A DNA stretch of 51,318 nt, from NCBI GenBank assembly GCA_944386495.1, contig CALXBE010000017.1, positions 1 through 51,318 on the forward strand. Reading direction: 5' to 3'. A model generated the notes under the pieces. That model was not told the DNA's origin. It worked only from the letters and a program-made list of their open reading frames with translations, and did not search any database. Source of the stretch: an uncultured Gemmiger sp. GTDB lineage: Bacteria > Bacillota > Clostridia > Oscillospirales > Ruminococcaceae. Shown here one piece after another: positions 16,643 through 25,781 of this stretch. A program made the translations under genes and the position numbers. Each line of letters opens with the position of its first letter. Within the stretch, counting starts at the first letter, position 1.

Positions 16643-17401
16643 TCAGGATTCATATTTTTTGCCCACCAGGTAAAGCGGGAAAAGCAGCCCTCCCAGGGTG
16701 ACGGCCAGGATCATGTAGAAGAAAGCCCATTCTGACAGGCCCGGGAAAAGGAGTCGAAGTCCCATATGCAGGAAGGGAAATCCTGCCAGGTCGGCGCAGG
16801 ACCAAATCCTGCATACCTGCAGAATGTGGGGCCAGTTCCGGTTATTGAAGGAGAGGCCAGCCATATTCATCCGGACCGGGCCGTCCATGAACCCGCTGAT
16901 CCGGTGCTGGTCATAGTAGTCGGGAAGCCGGAGAGGAGCAAAAAAGCAGAAATAGAGTCCAAACACTCCGCCCAGGATGAGAGGAGTGGAAAGATTGTAA
17001 AGGGGCAGGCCCAGCCAAACATGGAGCGCTGCACCGGCCGCCCCCGTCAAAGCAGCCGCCGAGAAAATCCATCCCCAGGGCCCCAAATGGGTATAGGCTC
17101 GCTTTCTCTCCTTTGCCGGGTACTGAATGGCCTGCTGGACCACCTCTTCCACTGCTTCCTTATCCAGGGTCTCCCCGGGGGTCTGGCGGCGGCAGAGGAG
17201 CAGCTCCGTCACCGTCACATCCAGGGCCTGGGCCAGAGGGACCAGCATGGGGGTGTCCGGGATGCTCACCCCGGTCTCCCACTTGCTCACCGCCTTGTCC
17301 GACAGGCAGAGCCGGGCCGCCAGTTCCTTCTGGGTGTAGCCCTTCTCCTTCCGCAGGCTGGCCACAAAAGCGCCGAATTCCTTTTTATCCAGCTGATACA
17401 T
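16643..17401 (-). CDS. XRE family regulator with C-terminal membrane segments
   Basis: A 252-residue protein. The N-terminal helix-turn-helix covers about residues 7-60 (FVASLRKEKGYTQKELAARLCLSDKAVSKWETGVSIPDTPML), the classic Cro/C1 pattern. The C-terminal half has four or so hydrophobic segments (about 107-155 and 205-245), so this is a membrane-bound transcription factor, a design seen often in clostridia. The start is the ATG at 17399-17401 with GAGGTG five bases before it; an in-frame GTG lies three codons upstream and overlaps that site. It is probably a single-gene unit ending at the terminator 16611-16638. Its targets are unknown; the neighbouring CmpB-type protein is possible. Confidence 0.85.
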   Translation of the reverse strand: MYQLDKKEFGAFVASLRKEKGYTQKELAARLCLSDKAVSKWETGVSIPDTPMLVPLAQALDVTVTELLLCRRQTPGETLDKEAVEEVVQQAIQYPAKERKRAYTHLGPWGWIFSAAALTGAAGAALHVWLGLPLYNLSTPLILGGVFGLYFCFFAPLRLPDYYDQHRISGFMDGPVRMNMAGLSFNNRNWPHILQVCRIWSCADLAGFPFLHMGLRLLFPGLSEWAFFYMILAVTLGGLLFPLYLVGKKYES

Positions 17402-17466
17402 TTCGCTCACCTCGGGGAAATCCTAACACATCCCCCCTGTTTCCGGCAACCGAATCAAAAGAGAGT

Positions 17467-17484
17467 TTCAGAATTCTTTCTGAA
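17467..17484. other. Short inverted repeat after the CmpB gene
   Basis: TTCAGAA, loop TTCT, TTCTGAA. It lies eight bases past the stop of the minus-strand gene and could be a weak terminator, but the T-run after it is broken. Confidence 0.3.
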
Positions 17485-17491
17485 TACCGTT

Positions 17492-18826
17492 TTATTTTTC
17501 CACAATCTTGGCGTTGGGATAAATCCGTTCCATCCGCTGGTCCGGGAACCGTTCATCCAGCAGCTGGCTCAGGGCGGTGGTGCTGGGCTGGGCCACTGTG
17601 TTCCGCTCCACATACCGGGCCATGGCCAGGCTGCTCACTATCATGTTAAAGACCATGAACACCACCAAAATCCAGGTAAGGATGGTGCCGGTGCGGACCG
17701 GGATTTTTTCAATCAGGTCAGACAGGCGGGGGTAAACGCCCTTGAGCCAGGCCACCGCCGCAATTCCCCAAAAGAAGCAGTAAAGAAGGTTGATGCGTCC
17801 TCCCAGGTTGAAGGGGATGTGGCTGTAATCCCAGAAGACCGTCCCGAACACCAGCTCGGTAAAGACGCTGCACACATACTCGTAGGCGCCGCCCAGGACG
17901 GTACCTACCAGGAAGATATACCGGTCGCTCTTGTCCCGCCACCGGTAGAGGATGGCGGTCAGGAGAACAGCGCCCAGGCCCCACACAATGCTGAAGGGGC
18001 CATAGACCACACTGCTCCGGCTCATGAGTACCCCGGAGGTGACAAAGCAGAAGATGGTCTCGATAATATCCCCCAAGAAGGCGCCGATGAAAAAGAAAAG
18101 GGTCAGCTTGTAAAAGCCGCAGCCCTGGGCAAACACCTTGGGGCCTGCTTCCACCTCCCGCCGGGCCTTGACTTCCTCCAGCAGCTTGTCCACCTGAAGG
18201 TTGGGGTAAGCCCGGACCATACGGTGCTGTATTCTCCGGGTAAGGGCGTTGCCCAGCCGGTCGGTGATTTGGCCAAGACCTTCCCCCAGTTCCTCCATAC
18301 GGCCCAGCCGCAGCTTCATCTGGGTCACTGCCGCGGCGCTGGTGATAAAGTCTGCTGCAAAGAGGAAGGTCAGGATCCAGAGAACCAGTTTTCCCACCAA
18401 GGGAGGGCAGAGCCCGCCCAGCCGCAGAAGGACGGGGTTGAGCAGCTTCATGCAGAGGACCCCGAACAAGCCCCAGATCGCACTGTATTTCAGGCAGACA
18501 TACCCTTCAAACTGAAATTTCTGTCCCGAGTAATCCCACCATTTCCGGTGGAAAATTGCTTCCAGAATCTTGCCGCTGACCAGTTCTACAAAGGAGGAAA
18601 GGATCATCCCTCCCAAAAACAGGAAAAACCAGGTGTCCGCCAGTTCCGGCAGGAAGAGGGCAAAGCTGACCGAGACAATGCCGTAAATGGGGCAGAGGGG
18701 CATATTCAGAAAGCCCCGGTTAACAAACCGTTTCTGTACCACCGCCGCCTGAGCTGTCTCCAGCACCCAGCCTGCAAAGGAATAGACAAAGAATAATCCC
18801 ATCAGGGGGTAAAGTCCGTAGGTCAT
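17492..18826 (-). CDS. Membrane protein with two CmpB-type (PF06541) domains
   Basis: A 444-residue protein of the family called 'putative ABC transporter type IV permease' (CmpB). It seems to hold two copies of the domain: one in residues 1-150 (FVYSFAGWVLETAQ, GFLNMPLCPIYGIV, KWWDYSG) and a second in about 245-410 (FFFIGAFLGDIIETIF, SRSSVVYGPFSIVWG, FWDYSHIPFNLGGRINL). Both copies keep the G-W/D-x-x-E-T start, a YGP/IYG motif and the W-DYS motif. A helical stretch of about 70 residues joins them. The function of this family is not established despite the name, since no ATPase is nearby. The start is the ATG at 18824-18826 with GAGAGGTG upstream. Confidence 0.82.
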   Translation of the reverse strand: MTYGLYPLMGLFFVYSFAGWVLETAQAAVVQKRFVNRGFLNMPLCPIYGIVSVSFALFLPELADTWFFLFLGGMILSSFVELVSGKILEAIFHRKWWDYSGQKFQFEGYVCLKYSAIWGLFGVLCMKLLNPVLLRLGGLCPPLVGKLVLWILTFLFAADFITSAAAVTQMKLRLGRMEELGEGLGQITDRLGNALTRRIQHRMVRAYPNLQVDKLLEEVKARREVEAGPKVFAQGCGFYKLTLFFFIGAFLGDIIETIFCFVTSGVLMSRSSVVYGPFSIVWGLGAVLLTAILYRWRDKSDRYIFLVGTVLGGAYEYVCSVFTELVFGTVFWDYSHIPFNLGGRINLLYCFFWGIAAVAWLKGVYPRLSDLIEKIPVRTGTILTWILVVFMVFNMIVSSLAMARYVERNTVAQPSTTALSQLLDERFPDQRMERIYPNAKIVEK

Positions 18827-18910
18827 AAAAGGCACCTCTCTTTTTTCTTCTGCCCAGGCAGGGAAAAAGACAATAATAGGAATAAATGGTATAAAGGCTA
18901 CTCTGCGGTC

Positions 18911-18939
18911 ATTATATCACAGCGACAATTCAAATAAAA
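18911..18939 (-). promoter_or_regulatory. Extended -10 promoter of the CmpB-type gene
   Basis: On the minus strand TGATATAAT (TGn plus perfect -10, 18911-18919), with only a poor -35 (TTTTAT) 17 bases further upstream. The leader to the start codon is about 80 bases. Confidence 0.6.
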
Positions 18940-18970
18940 CCCTTGTGGAAAATCCTGCTGAGTCCCATAA

Positions 18971-19014
18971 AAAAGGCCAGGCCCCCACCCAATTGGGCAG
19001 AGGCCTGGCTTTAT
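18971..19014 (-). terminator. Terminator of the large surface-protein gene
   Basis: On the minus strand AAAGCCAGGCC faces GGCCTGGCCTTTTTT. The inner part contains a second small palindrome, CCCAATTGGG. It lies 43 bases past the stop codon. Confidence 0.85.
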
Positions 19015-19056
19015 TTGTATATACGGGTAATTCCCGTCCTCATGGGGAGGCTATTA

Positions 19057-22000
19057 TCAATCTCTGGTTCTGCGGCGGAAAATGGTCACTGCCGCCACTG
19101 CCAGAATCAGAATGACTGCACCCCCGGCAATGAAGGGGATGACCGACCCAGACTGGGTCTGGGTTGGCTGACTTTCGGGAATCTCAGGGTTGGGCAGGGT
19201 CTCTACCGGCTCGCCGGCTGTCCCTTCCAGCTGCTCTTCCACCACCAGATAATAGACGGAACAATGTTCCAGGGGAAGCTTTACCAGTCCCTCTCCGTCC
19301 ACCTCTACGGTGGCGATCCGTTCCGGATTGCCCTCTTGGGGCAGATAGAACAAGCCGCATCGGGTATTTCCGAAGGTGTCAGGATCCACCCTCAGTTCCA
19401 GCACCGCTGCACCAGGCAACTGGCCGGAGAAGCCGGTCTCCAGGGCTGTCATAGTGCCTTCCCCGGTGTGACTGCGGATCTGTTCCATAATGGCCTCATC
19501 CAGCTGACGGATGACAGAGGTGTCAAATACCCCTTCCGGAAGCTTGGTATCGGTGAGATCCTTCCGGTCGAAGGACCAGGCATAGCCGCTGCCTTCCAGA
19601 CGAAGGACACCGGATTCCCGCTCCATCAAAAGTTCAAAAGCCTTCTGACTGACCATGGGCTGGCCATTCAGTTTAAGGGTAACATCCTGAGGCTGGTCTG
19701 CAAAGGCATCCATTACCTTCTGAGCGCTGAACAGTTTCTGCTGAGTATTGCCACTCTGGACATTTTTTCCGGGACGGGTTGTGCTTCCGCCGTTTCCTGC
19801 TGCCGCCGGAGTTGCACTGGGCAGCGGGGTTGCAGCGGGAGTGGCCGCAGGGGTTCCGGAGTCAGAAGGATTGTTCCCGGAAGAACCACTTCCACCGGAA
19901 GAGCTGCCGCCACCAGGAGTGGGGGTAGGTACAGGGGTGGGAGTAGGCTGGGACACATCCACCAGTTTTCCGCTGGTGATCACATACTCAGAGCAGTGAT
20001 CCACAGTGATGATGTACTCATTGGTCTTCTCGTCATAGGTCACTTCCACCACTTCGGCGGGAACAATGGTCCCGTCCTCCTTGACCCAGTAGAGATAGAG
20101 CTGGCTCAGATCTCCCTGGGGCAGGTCGGAAGCCTTGATCCGGATGGTGGTCCGGCCGGGCAGCTGGCCGTTATGGCTCAGGTTGACCTCCTGAACCACC
20201 TTGGCCTGTTCGCTTTCAGGCAGGCTGTCCACAGTGTTCTGGGCCTTGTCAGACAGTTCATCGGACAGGTTCAGGTTGGTTTCAATGGTAGTATCGGTAA
20301 TTTCCGGGATAGACCAGGATGCAAACTGTTTTCCCTCGGCATTCCGGATGGGAGCGCTTACGGCCAGACCATTTTCCTGCATGGTGGCAAAGGCCTGGGC
20401 AGTAATGACCAGGGCGTCATTTCCTTCCTGGGGCTGTTCCAGGGGCAGGATAGCGGTGTTGTCCTGCACCTCCAAGGTTTCCAGGTCTACATCCATCTTG
20501 GTATGGGCTTTGTCCAGATAGTAGGGAGAAGCATACACATCTGCGGTCTTACCCTCTACCTGGTTGACCAGGATCTCATCATATCCGGATTCCCCAAATT
20601 TAGTGTATTCCTTAGCATCCACCACTACCGTGTCGGGGCCGGGTTTGACTGCACCATCCCGGACACCCCAATAGTTCTGGGGCAGACTCTCTTCCAGAAG
20701 AACAACATTACCGGTGGAATCGCCGCTGACACCGGCGCAGTCATACTGGTTGTTTTCAAAGTCGCAGAACCGCACCACGCCCTGTTCCAGGAACGCCATG
20801 ATATTCTCGGTAAACCGGGTGTTGTAGCAAGTAGCCCATTCTACGCCTACCTGGCAGTTTTCTACCTGGCAGCCACGCAGGTAAATGCTGTTTTCATGGA
20901 TACCTTCCACACCAATGACACAGTTCCGAATCACGCAGTTCCTCAGGGTGTAAGAAACAGGGACCTGGATATTGGAAACGCTCTTATCAAAAGTATGGGT
21001 AGCGCCGCTGCGCTGACCGCCGCCGTCAATGACAATGTCCTGAAGGACCAGACCGGGGACATAAGGATTCACCCGGACAATATAGGAGTACCTGGGCATA
21101 TTCTGTTTTGCCAGGGGAGACTGGGTATATTCCGGGTTTCCGGTAAAGATGGCAGGATCTGCGGGGTCTTTGCTCCGGAGAACCACATTTTTCTGGTCCA
21201 GCACCAGGTCCATGGCATACTCTCCGCCGGCCAGCTCAATAATGGTGGGTACGGCAGAAGGAGTCAGCTTATCCAGAATAGCCTGTAACTGCTGGGCATT
21301 GGCAGCCTCTTCCGTCTCCACCATGTCCTCCGTCACTACCTGGAAAGTATACCCGATGGTCGCGGTCTTGGTCCCGTACACATCGGGATTCTTGAAGGTG
21401 ATGGTGGCTGTTATGTCACAGCTTCCGGCGCCCACCGGAGTGATCCGGGCACCAAACGCCTGGTTGGACTGGTTCTGCTCATCTTTGAGAGAAGCCTCCT
21501 CCAGATTTTCCGTAACCTGGAGAATCTGGGAGTCCGAACTTTCAAAGGTTACCGACTCTACCAGTTCGCTGCCAAAAGTTCCGTTGCCATTGAATCCCAT
21601 GGAGTCCTTATAAAGCCCATAGAAGAACAGTTCAAAGGGACCGTCCTCCACAAACCGGGCACGAGCCACATCCAGGGACTCAAAGTTAAATCTGCCATTT
21701 TCAAGGGCATATTCCAGGGAATCCACCAGCTTGAAATTCACTTCTCCGGCTCCCCCGGAAAGGATGTAGCTTCCGGAGGTGACATTATTTCCGAAGTTGA
21801 TAATGACCTGAATCTGTTTTACGGGAGCGGTTCCCCCATTGGATTTAGGTCCGGTGGGAATGGTGATCACAGCCTGGCCTTTCACCTGGTTTTCCAGGTA
21901 AATGATACCAAAGCAGGACAGATTCTCCCCCCAAAGGACCCGGATATTCTCCTTGGCAGAGCCAGTCACCACCGGTTCGCCGGTCACCACCGGGGTGGAA

Positions 22001-23871
22001 GGGTCAATCCAGGGAGAATTCTCATCCTCCCCCTGAAGCCAGAAAGTTTTCATTGATTCAAAGGAAACCTGCTGTTCCACTCCACGCTCGATCACATAGC
22101 CGCTCCTGATGGAGGTGTTAAATCCGGCCCATCCGGCATAGGCCATTACAGGCACCGTTTGGAGTATCTGGTTTCCTTTCATGATTTTGAAGGAGACCGA
22201 ACCATCCTCTGTGGGGCGAAGGGGGAAGAGCACATAGGCCCATACATCCAGGTTTCTGCCCTGTTCACTGTCGTAGTACTCCACCGGTGCAGTGAGACAG
22301 AGAAGGTCTTTCTGGTCATAATCCAGAGTAATGCCGCTTTCTTCCAGTTCAGTTTTGGTCTCGGCCAGAGTGCCGTCAGCGGTGGCAGGTATTACCCAGT
22401 ATCCTCCGGCAAAAACAGAGGGGACTCCGCTGTCATTTTTGTGGGTTGCCAGCCGGTAAACACTTGCTTCCTTCACCAGCAAAGTGAAGATAATGTCCCG
22501 GCCGGGCTCATTGGCCTGGTACTGGTCACTTTCCAGCTGGATAGGGACAGCCTTACCGATGTCTTCGGAAGAGGGATTGTAACTCACTTCCAGGGTACAG
22601 CCGTCCTCCAGGACCTTGACAGTTACCCAGTCAGGCAGAACGCTCTGTTTTATCTCATCCAAAGAAATGGGATAAGTCTCGGTGGTGTCAGGCAGATCAT
22701 ACTGGTTGGGAGCATAAAGCCGCAGCTGAATGGTCCCGGAAGTTCCGGCATACAGCATAGCCACGGAATCATTGCGCAGCGTTCCGTCCTTCACCAGATA
22801 CCAGGCAGCCTTTTCGGCCAGCTGAGTGCGGGTATAGGTCAGAGGGAAAGAATGCTCCTGACCGGTAAAGTTGTCGACGAAGGAGATTGTTCCTGTCACA
22901 GTCTGCCCCACCCGGAGCTGAGAGAATGCCTCGGTCTTCTGAAGATGAGGATATTTGTACAGCTTGGATTCATACAGCTGGAACTCTTTCCACTCTTCCC
23001 CTTCGACCAGGGTAAAATACTGAGCCATGTCTCCTTCCAGCTTGATCTGGCTGGCCAGAGCAAAGACAGAGCCCTCATTGAAGCTGATACCGTAACTTTC
23101 CCAGTTCGGGCGGGTATACCGGAAAATACCGTCTCCTTCATAAACCACCTGAGAAGGATTTTCCTGAGTAGGGATGGTGCTCTCGATCACACCGGCGGAC
23201 TGAGGGATTTCCCAGGTAAGGGTAATGGTCTGGGATTCTCCGCCGGCAGGTGCATAGGCAACCTTGATCTGGATTTTGGTATCCTTCAAGTGTTCCAGCC
23301 AGTATGCTGCACTTTCGGGGGTATCAGGGAAAGACCACTGGAAAACTGCTCCGGGATTCAAATCGTAGATTTCCCCCTTGATGGCTCCCTTGGGAATTTC
23401 CTCCCCATTCATCCAGTAACTGATGGTGAGATAGTCTGCCACCACTTTTACCTTTTCTTCCCGGCCCAGGACCACCTCAAAATAAGTTCCGATAACGGTT
23501 TGCCCGTCCCCGTAATACTCATTATGGTCCCCGTAGTTGACCTTCAGCAAAAGCTCTTCCTCTGCCAAAGGGCTCTGGTCAGAAGCCAGACTTTCCTGTT
23601 CCGGCTCCTGAACAGCGGGAACCTGGAGAGGTTGAGGGGTCTCCTGGGGTGCAGGAGTTTCTTCCGGCTTGGCATCGGTCTCCTCAGCTGCTTTCGGAGT
23701 GGCCTCGGCCTGAGCCGTTTCCTCCGGCTGGGCCTGCTCAGTTGCCGCCGGTACCACTTCTGTTTCCGGCTCCTGAGCCATTGCCAGAGGTGCAAAGGCG
23801 CTGACCACCAGCATAAGGCAAAGTCCCAGAGCCGCCAGCCGCAGGCCTATGCTCCGCTTTCCATTTCTCAT
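19057..23871 (-). CDS. Large secreted, membrane-anchored protein with a beta-helix domain
   Basis: A 1604-residue surface protein. Residues 1-32 form a signal peptide (LRLAALGLCLMLVVSAFAPLAMA). Residues 33-105 are a Glu/Ala/Pro/Thr-rich spacer. A long beta-rich region follows. About residues 895-1060 look like a right-handed parallel beta-helix, with stacked YTLRNCVIRNCVIGVEG and IYLRGCQVENCQVGVEW rungs similar to pectate-lyase-type folds. A Pro/Thr and Gly/Ser linker is near 1307-1377, a further domain near 1380-1545, then a terminal membrane helix (about 1575-1596) and RRRTRD. There is no LPXTG motif, so it is held by the helix. No catalytic motif is evident; it could be an adhesin or glycan-binding protein. 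It follows the BlaI/M56 pair on the same strand but has its own promoter. Confidence 0.85.
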   Translation of the reverse strand: MRNGKRSIGLRLAALGLCLMLVVSAFAPLAMAQEPETEVVPAATEQAQPEETAQAEATPKAAEETDAKPEETPAPQETPQPLQVPAVQEPEQESLASDQSPLAEEELLLKVNYGDHNEYYGDGQTVIGTYFEVVLGREEKVKVVADYLTISYWMNGEEIPKGAIKGEIYDLNPGAVFQWSFPDTPESAAYWLEHLKDTKIQIKVAYAPAGGESQTITLTWEIPQSAGVIESTIPTQENPSQVVYEGDGIFRYTRPNWESYGISFNEGSVFALASQIKLEGDMAQYFTLVEGEEWKEFQLYESKLYKYPHLQKTEAFSQLRVGQTVTGTISFVDNFTGQEHSFPLTYTRTQLAEKAAWYLVKDGTLRNDSVAMLYAGTSGTIQLRLYAPNQYDLPDTTETYPISLDEIKQSVLPDWVTVKVLEDGCTLEVSYNPSSEDIGKAVPIQLESDQYQANEPGRDIIFTLLVKEASVYRLATHKNDSGVPSVFAGGYWVIPATADGTLAETKTELEESGITLDYDQKDLLCLTAPVEYYDSEQGRNLDVWAYVLFPLRPTEDGSVSFKIMKGNQILQTVPVMAYAGWAGFNTSIRSGYVIERGVEQQVSFESMKTFWLQGEDENSPWIDPSTPVVTGEPVVTGSAKENIRVLWGENLSCFGIIYLENQVKGQAVITIPTGPKSNGGTAPVKQIQVIINFGNNVTSGSYILSGGAGEVNFKLVDSLEYALENGRFNFESLDVARARFVEDGPFELFFYGLYKDSMGFNGNGTFGSELVESVTFESSDSQILQVTENLEEASLKDEQNQSNQAFGARITPVGAGSCDITATITFKNPDVYGTKTATIGYTFQVVTEDMVETEEAANAQQLQAILDKLTPSAVPTIIELAGGEYAMDLVLDQKNVVLRSKDPADPAIFTGNPEYTQSPLAKQNMPRYSYIVRVNPYVPGLVLQDIVIDGGGQRSGATHTFDKSVSNIQVPVSYTLRNCVIRNCVIGVEGIHENSIYLRGCQVENCQVGVEWATCYNTRFTENIMAFLEQGVVRFCDFENNQYDCAGVSGDSTGNVVLLEESLPQNYWGVRDGAVKPGPDTVVVDAKEYTKFGESGYDEILVNQVEGKTADVYASPYYLDKAHTKMDVDLETLEVQDNTAILPLEQPQEGNDALVITAQAFATMQENGLAVSAPIRNAEGKQFASWSIPEITDTTIETNLNLSDELSDKAQNTVDSLPESEQAKVVQEVNLSHNGQLPGRTTIRIKASDLPQGDLSQLYLYWVKEDGTIVPAEVVEVTYDEKTNEYIITVDHCSEYVITSGKLVDVSQPTPTPVPTPTPGGGSSSGGSGSSGNNPSDSGTPAATPAATPLPSATPAAAGNGGSTTRPGKNVQSGNTQQKLFSAQKVMDAFADQPQDVTLKLNGQPMVSQKAFELLMERESGVLRLEGSGYAWSFDRKDLTDTKLPEGVFDTSVIRQLDEAIMEQIRSHTGEGTMTALETGFSGQLPGAAVLELRVDPDTFGNTRCGLFYLPQEGNPERIATVEVDGEGLVKLPLEHCSVYYLVVEEQLEGTAGEPVETLPNPEIPESQPTQTQSGSVIPFIAGGAVILILAVAAVTIFRRRTRD

Positions 23872-23922
23872 CTTTTTTCATCCTTTCCCCGTTTTCCTGT
23901 TGGCAAACGGTGTCTGATGTTG

Positions 23923-23950
23923 TATCTGAATAAAATATTTTATTCAGATA
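23923..23950. promoter_or_regulatory. 28-bp perfect palindrome in the leader of the surface-protein gene
   Basis: The arm TATCTGAATAAAAT is followed directly by its exact complement ATTTTATTCAGATA. It starts about ten bases after the expected transcription start and ends about 50 bases before the start codon. As DNA it would suit a dimeric repressor. It has no T-run and no loop bases, so it is not a terminator. Confidence 0.65.
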
Positions 23951-23967
23951 AAATACCTGTCCAAAAC

Positions 23968-23996
23968 AGAATACTCTTTTTCCCATAAAAGGTCAA
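23968..23996 (-). promoter_or_regulatory. Promoter of the large surface-protein gene
   Basis: On the minus strand TTGACC (23991-23996), 17 bases, TATTCT (23968-23973). It lies just downstream of the M56 gene, so the surface protein can be expressed apart from the BlaI/M56 pair. Confidence 0.65.
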
Positions 23997-24012
23997 TAGC
24001 TTTTTCACAATT

Positions 24013-25761
24013 TTATCCGTCCGCCCTGGTCAGGCTGCATTGAAGCTGCGCCAGAGGGAAGGCAGCCATGGGGTCCCGGTAGCTTTCCACCCAAACCCAA
24101 GTCTGGCCGTTTTCCTCCTTTTGTTCCAAAGGATAGAAAGGTTCTTCCCCGTTATTGGTGTAAAAGTAGGTCTGGCTAACAGAATCGTAAACAGCCGGGT
24201 CATCACAGAAAAAATTCTCTGTTCCAAAGTATTCCTTTGCCAGCCGGGTCATCCGGTCCCGGCTAAAGGGAGGTGTTTCCCCCTTATCCTCCATGGCGGT
24301 CTCCATACAGACCCTGGCCACAGTGACCGGCAGCAGTTCCCCTTCTCCGAAATCGGTCTGTTCCAGGTTCCGGGCCAGGCGCACCGCCAGATTCACCGCC
24401 TCATTGGTTCCTTCCAACAAGCGAATCCCCTCATATTTATCCCGGGGCATAAGGCAGGAGACAAAGGGTTCCTCCCGGTACTCTGTCTGGGTCAGCCGGG
24501 CTACCAGGGTTCCCCTGCCCGGGGTATAAACAGCGCTCCCCTCCTCTACGATTACTGTAAGGTAGACTTCAGCAGAGCGGTTGTTGTTAAAGTAAAGGTC
24601 CACATCCTCCACCACCAGCTCTGCCTGGCGGAAGGGTTCATACACCGGGGTGTAATATTCCGGGTCCATGCTGGCCAGCCATGCCAGCTGTTCCGGGTCT
24701 CCCGTCTCCAGCGCCTGAACCAGCCCGGAGGCAGCCTGACGGAAGGCATCTTTCTGTGTTTCGGACACAAATACAGAAGAAACCGGAATGTAGCTGTCCG
24801 CTTTTACTACCGGGTTGGTCATGGTGGTGGCAAAAACCAGGCAGATAGTCCCCCCCAAAAAAATCTTTCCCCACCGGGGCAGTGCTTTCCAGTTCAGCAC
24901 TCCCATAATTCGATGGGAGGTATTGTCCCGGCTGAATCCCGGATTGGAAAGCAAATGCCGCCGGGGGTCTGCCCAGTCCAGAAGAGTCTGAGCATAGTCC
25001 AGCCGCCGGGAAGCATCCAGGGGTTCCAGCACGCCCTGGTCGCAGGCAGACTCTATGTCCTGAACCATCATTTTCTGAGCGATCCAGACCAGTGGATTAA
25101 ACCAGTGAAGGACCGCCGCCCCCGTAAAGAGAAGAAGAATAAGATGGTCCTTTCGCCGGATATGGGTCAGCTCATGGGCAAGAATATATTCTACTCCCCG
25201 TCCCCGCTCCTCCAGGGCAGCGGGCAGAACTACCTTGGGATGAAGGCAGCCAAACACCATGGGAGAGGCAACCCGGGCAGAATAGACCACTGGCACCCGT
25301 TTTTCCTTTAGAATCCCGGCAAAAAGAGGTTCAAAAGGAGTCAGATCTGCGCTGCGGGCATGGGCCAGCCTTTTTCTTAGAAGAAAATACTTTCCCAACG
25401 CCGCCAATCCCAATATCAAAGCGCCTGCGTACCACACCAAAGCCAAGATTTCCAGCAGTTGACCAAATCCGCTGTTTTCTCCCTGAGGGAGAGTCTGGAG
25501 CGCAGGTTGATAGGATTCAATATATTCCACCGAAATCAATGCGCCGCCGGGTGTGGCCAGATTTTTTCCGAACAGATTGTAAAGACTGGCTTTGCTGGGT
25601 AAAGAAAACGGGATCAGCAGTCGAAACAAAAAGGGAATCCAGAGCAGATAAAGAAACCCGCCTGTATCCACCTTGCCCATCAGCCGCCGAAGCAGCACCA
25701 CAAACCCAAAAAGGATGGCTGCTGCTATGCTCATATTTAAAACCGAGATGAAAAGCTCCAT
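24013..25761 (-). CDS. M56 family membrane metallopeptidase (BlaR1/MecR1-like)
   Basis: A 582-residue membrane protein. Helices lie near residues 5-25, 35-55, 108-128 and around 305-320. The cytoplasmic zinc-protease motif is HELTH near residue 195 (ILAHELTHIRRKDHL), with a supporting DIESACD near 240, as in BlaR1/MecR1. The C-terminal 260 residues outside the membrane do not look like the penicillin-binding sensor of BlaR1: I see no SxxK/KTG pattern. The signal is therefore probably not a beta-lactam. BlaR1-type proteins respond to a signal by leading to cleavage of the BlaI repressor, which is encoded 20 bases upstream. No beta-lactamase gene is nearby. The regulated target could be the surface protein downstream, but its promoter lacks the BlaI box. 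Confidence 0.88.
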   Translation of the reverse strand: MELFISVLNMSIAAAILFGFVVLLRRLMGKVDTGGFLYLLWIPFLFRLLIPFSLPSKASLYNLFGKNLATPGGALISVEYIESYQPALQTLPQGENSGFGQLLEILALVWYAGALILGLAALGKYFLLRKRLAHARSADLTPFEPLFAGILKEKRVPVVYSARVASPMVFGCLHPKVVLPAALEERGRGVEYILAHELTHIRRKDHLILLLFTGAAVLHWFNPLVWIAQKMMVQDIESACDQGVLEPLDASRRLDYAQTLLDWADPRRHLLSNPGFSRDNTSHRIMGVLNWKALPRWGKIFLGGTICLVFATTMTNPVVKADSYIPVSSVFVSETQKDAFRQAASGLVQALETGDPEQLAWLASMDPEYYTPVYEPFRQAELVVEDVDLYFNNNRSAEVYLTVIVEEGSAVYTPGRGTLVARLTQTEYREEPFVSCLMPRDKYEGIRLLEGTNEAVNLAVRLARNLEQTDFGEGELLPVTVARVCMETAMEDKGETPPFSRDRMTRLAKEYFGTENFFCDDPAVYDSVSQTYFYTNNGEEPFYPLEQKEENGQTWVWVESYRDPMAAFPLAQLQCSLTRADG

Positions 25762-25781
25762 GGTCTTTCCGTAATTTCCCT

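Noticed and set aside
19057-19150. LPXTG sorting signal on the large surface protein
   Set aside because: The C-terminus has a membrane helix and basic tail but no LPXTG or similar motif before it.
23738-23890. Alternative start ATGAAAAAAGATGAG ahead of the surface-protein gene
   Set aside because: This start is in another frame and gives a protein without a signal peptide that ends after about 50 codons; the start at 23871 gives a perfect signal peptide.
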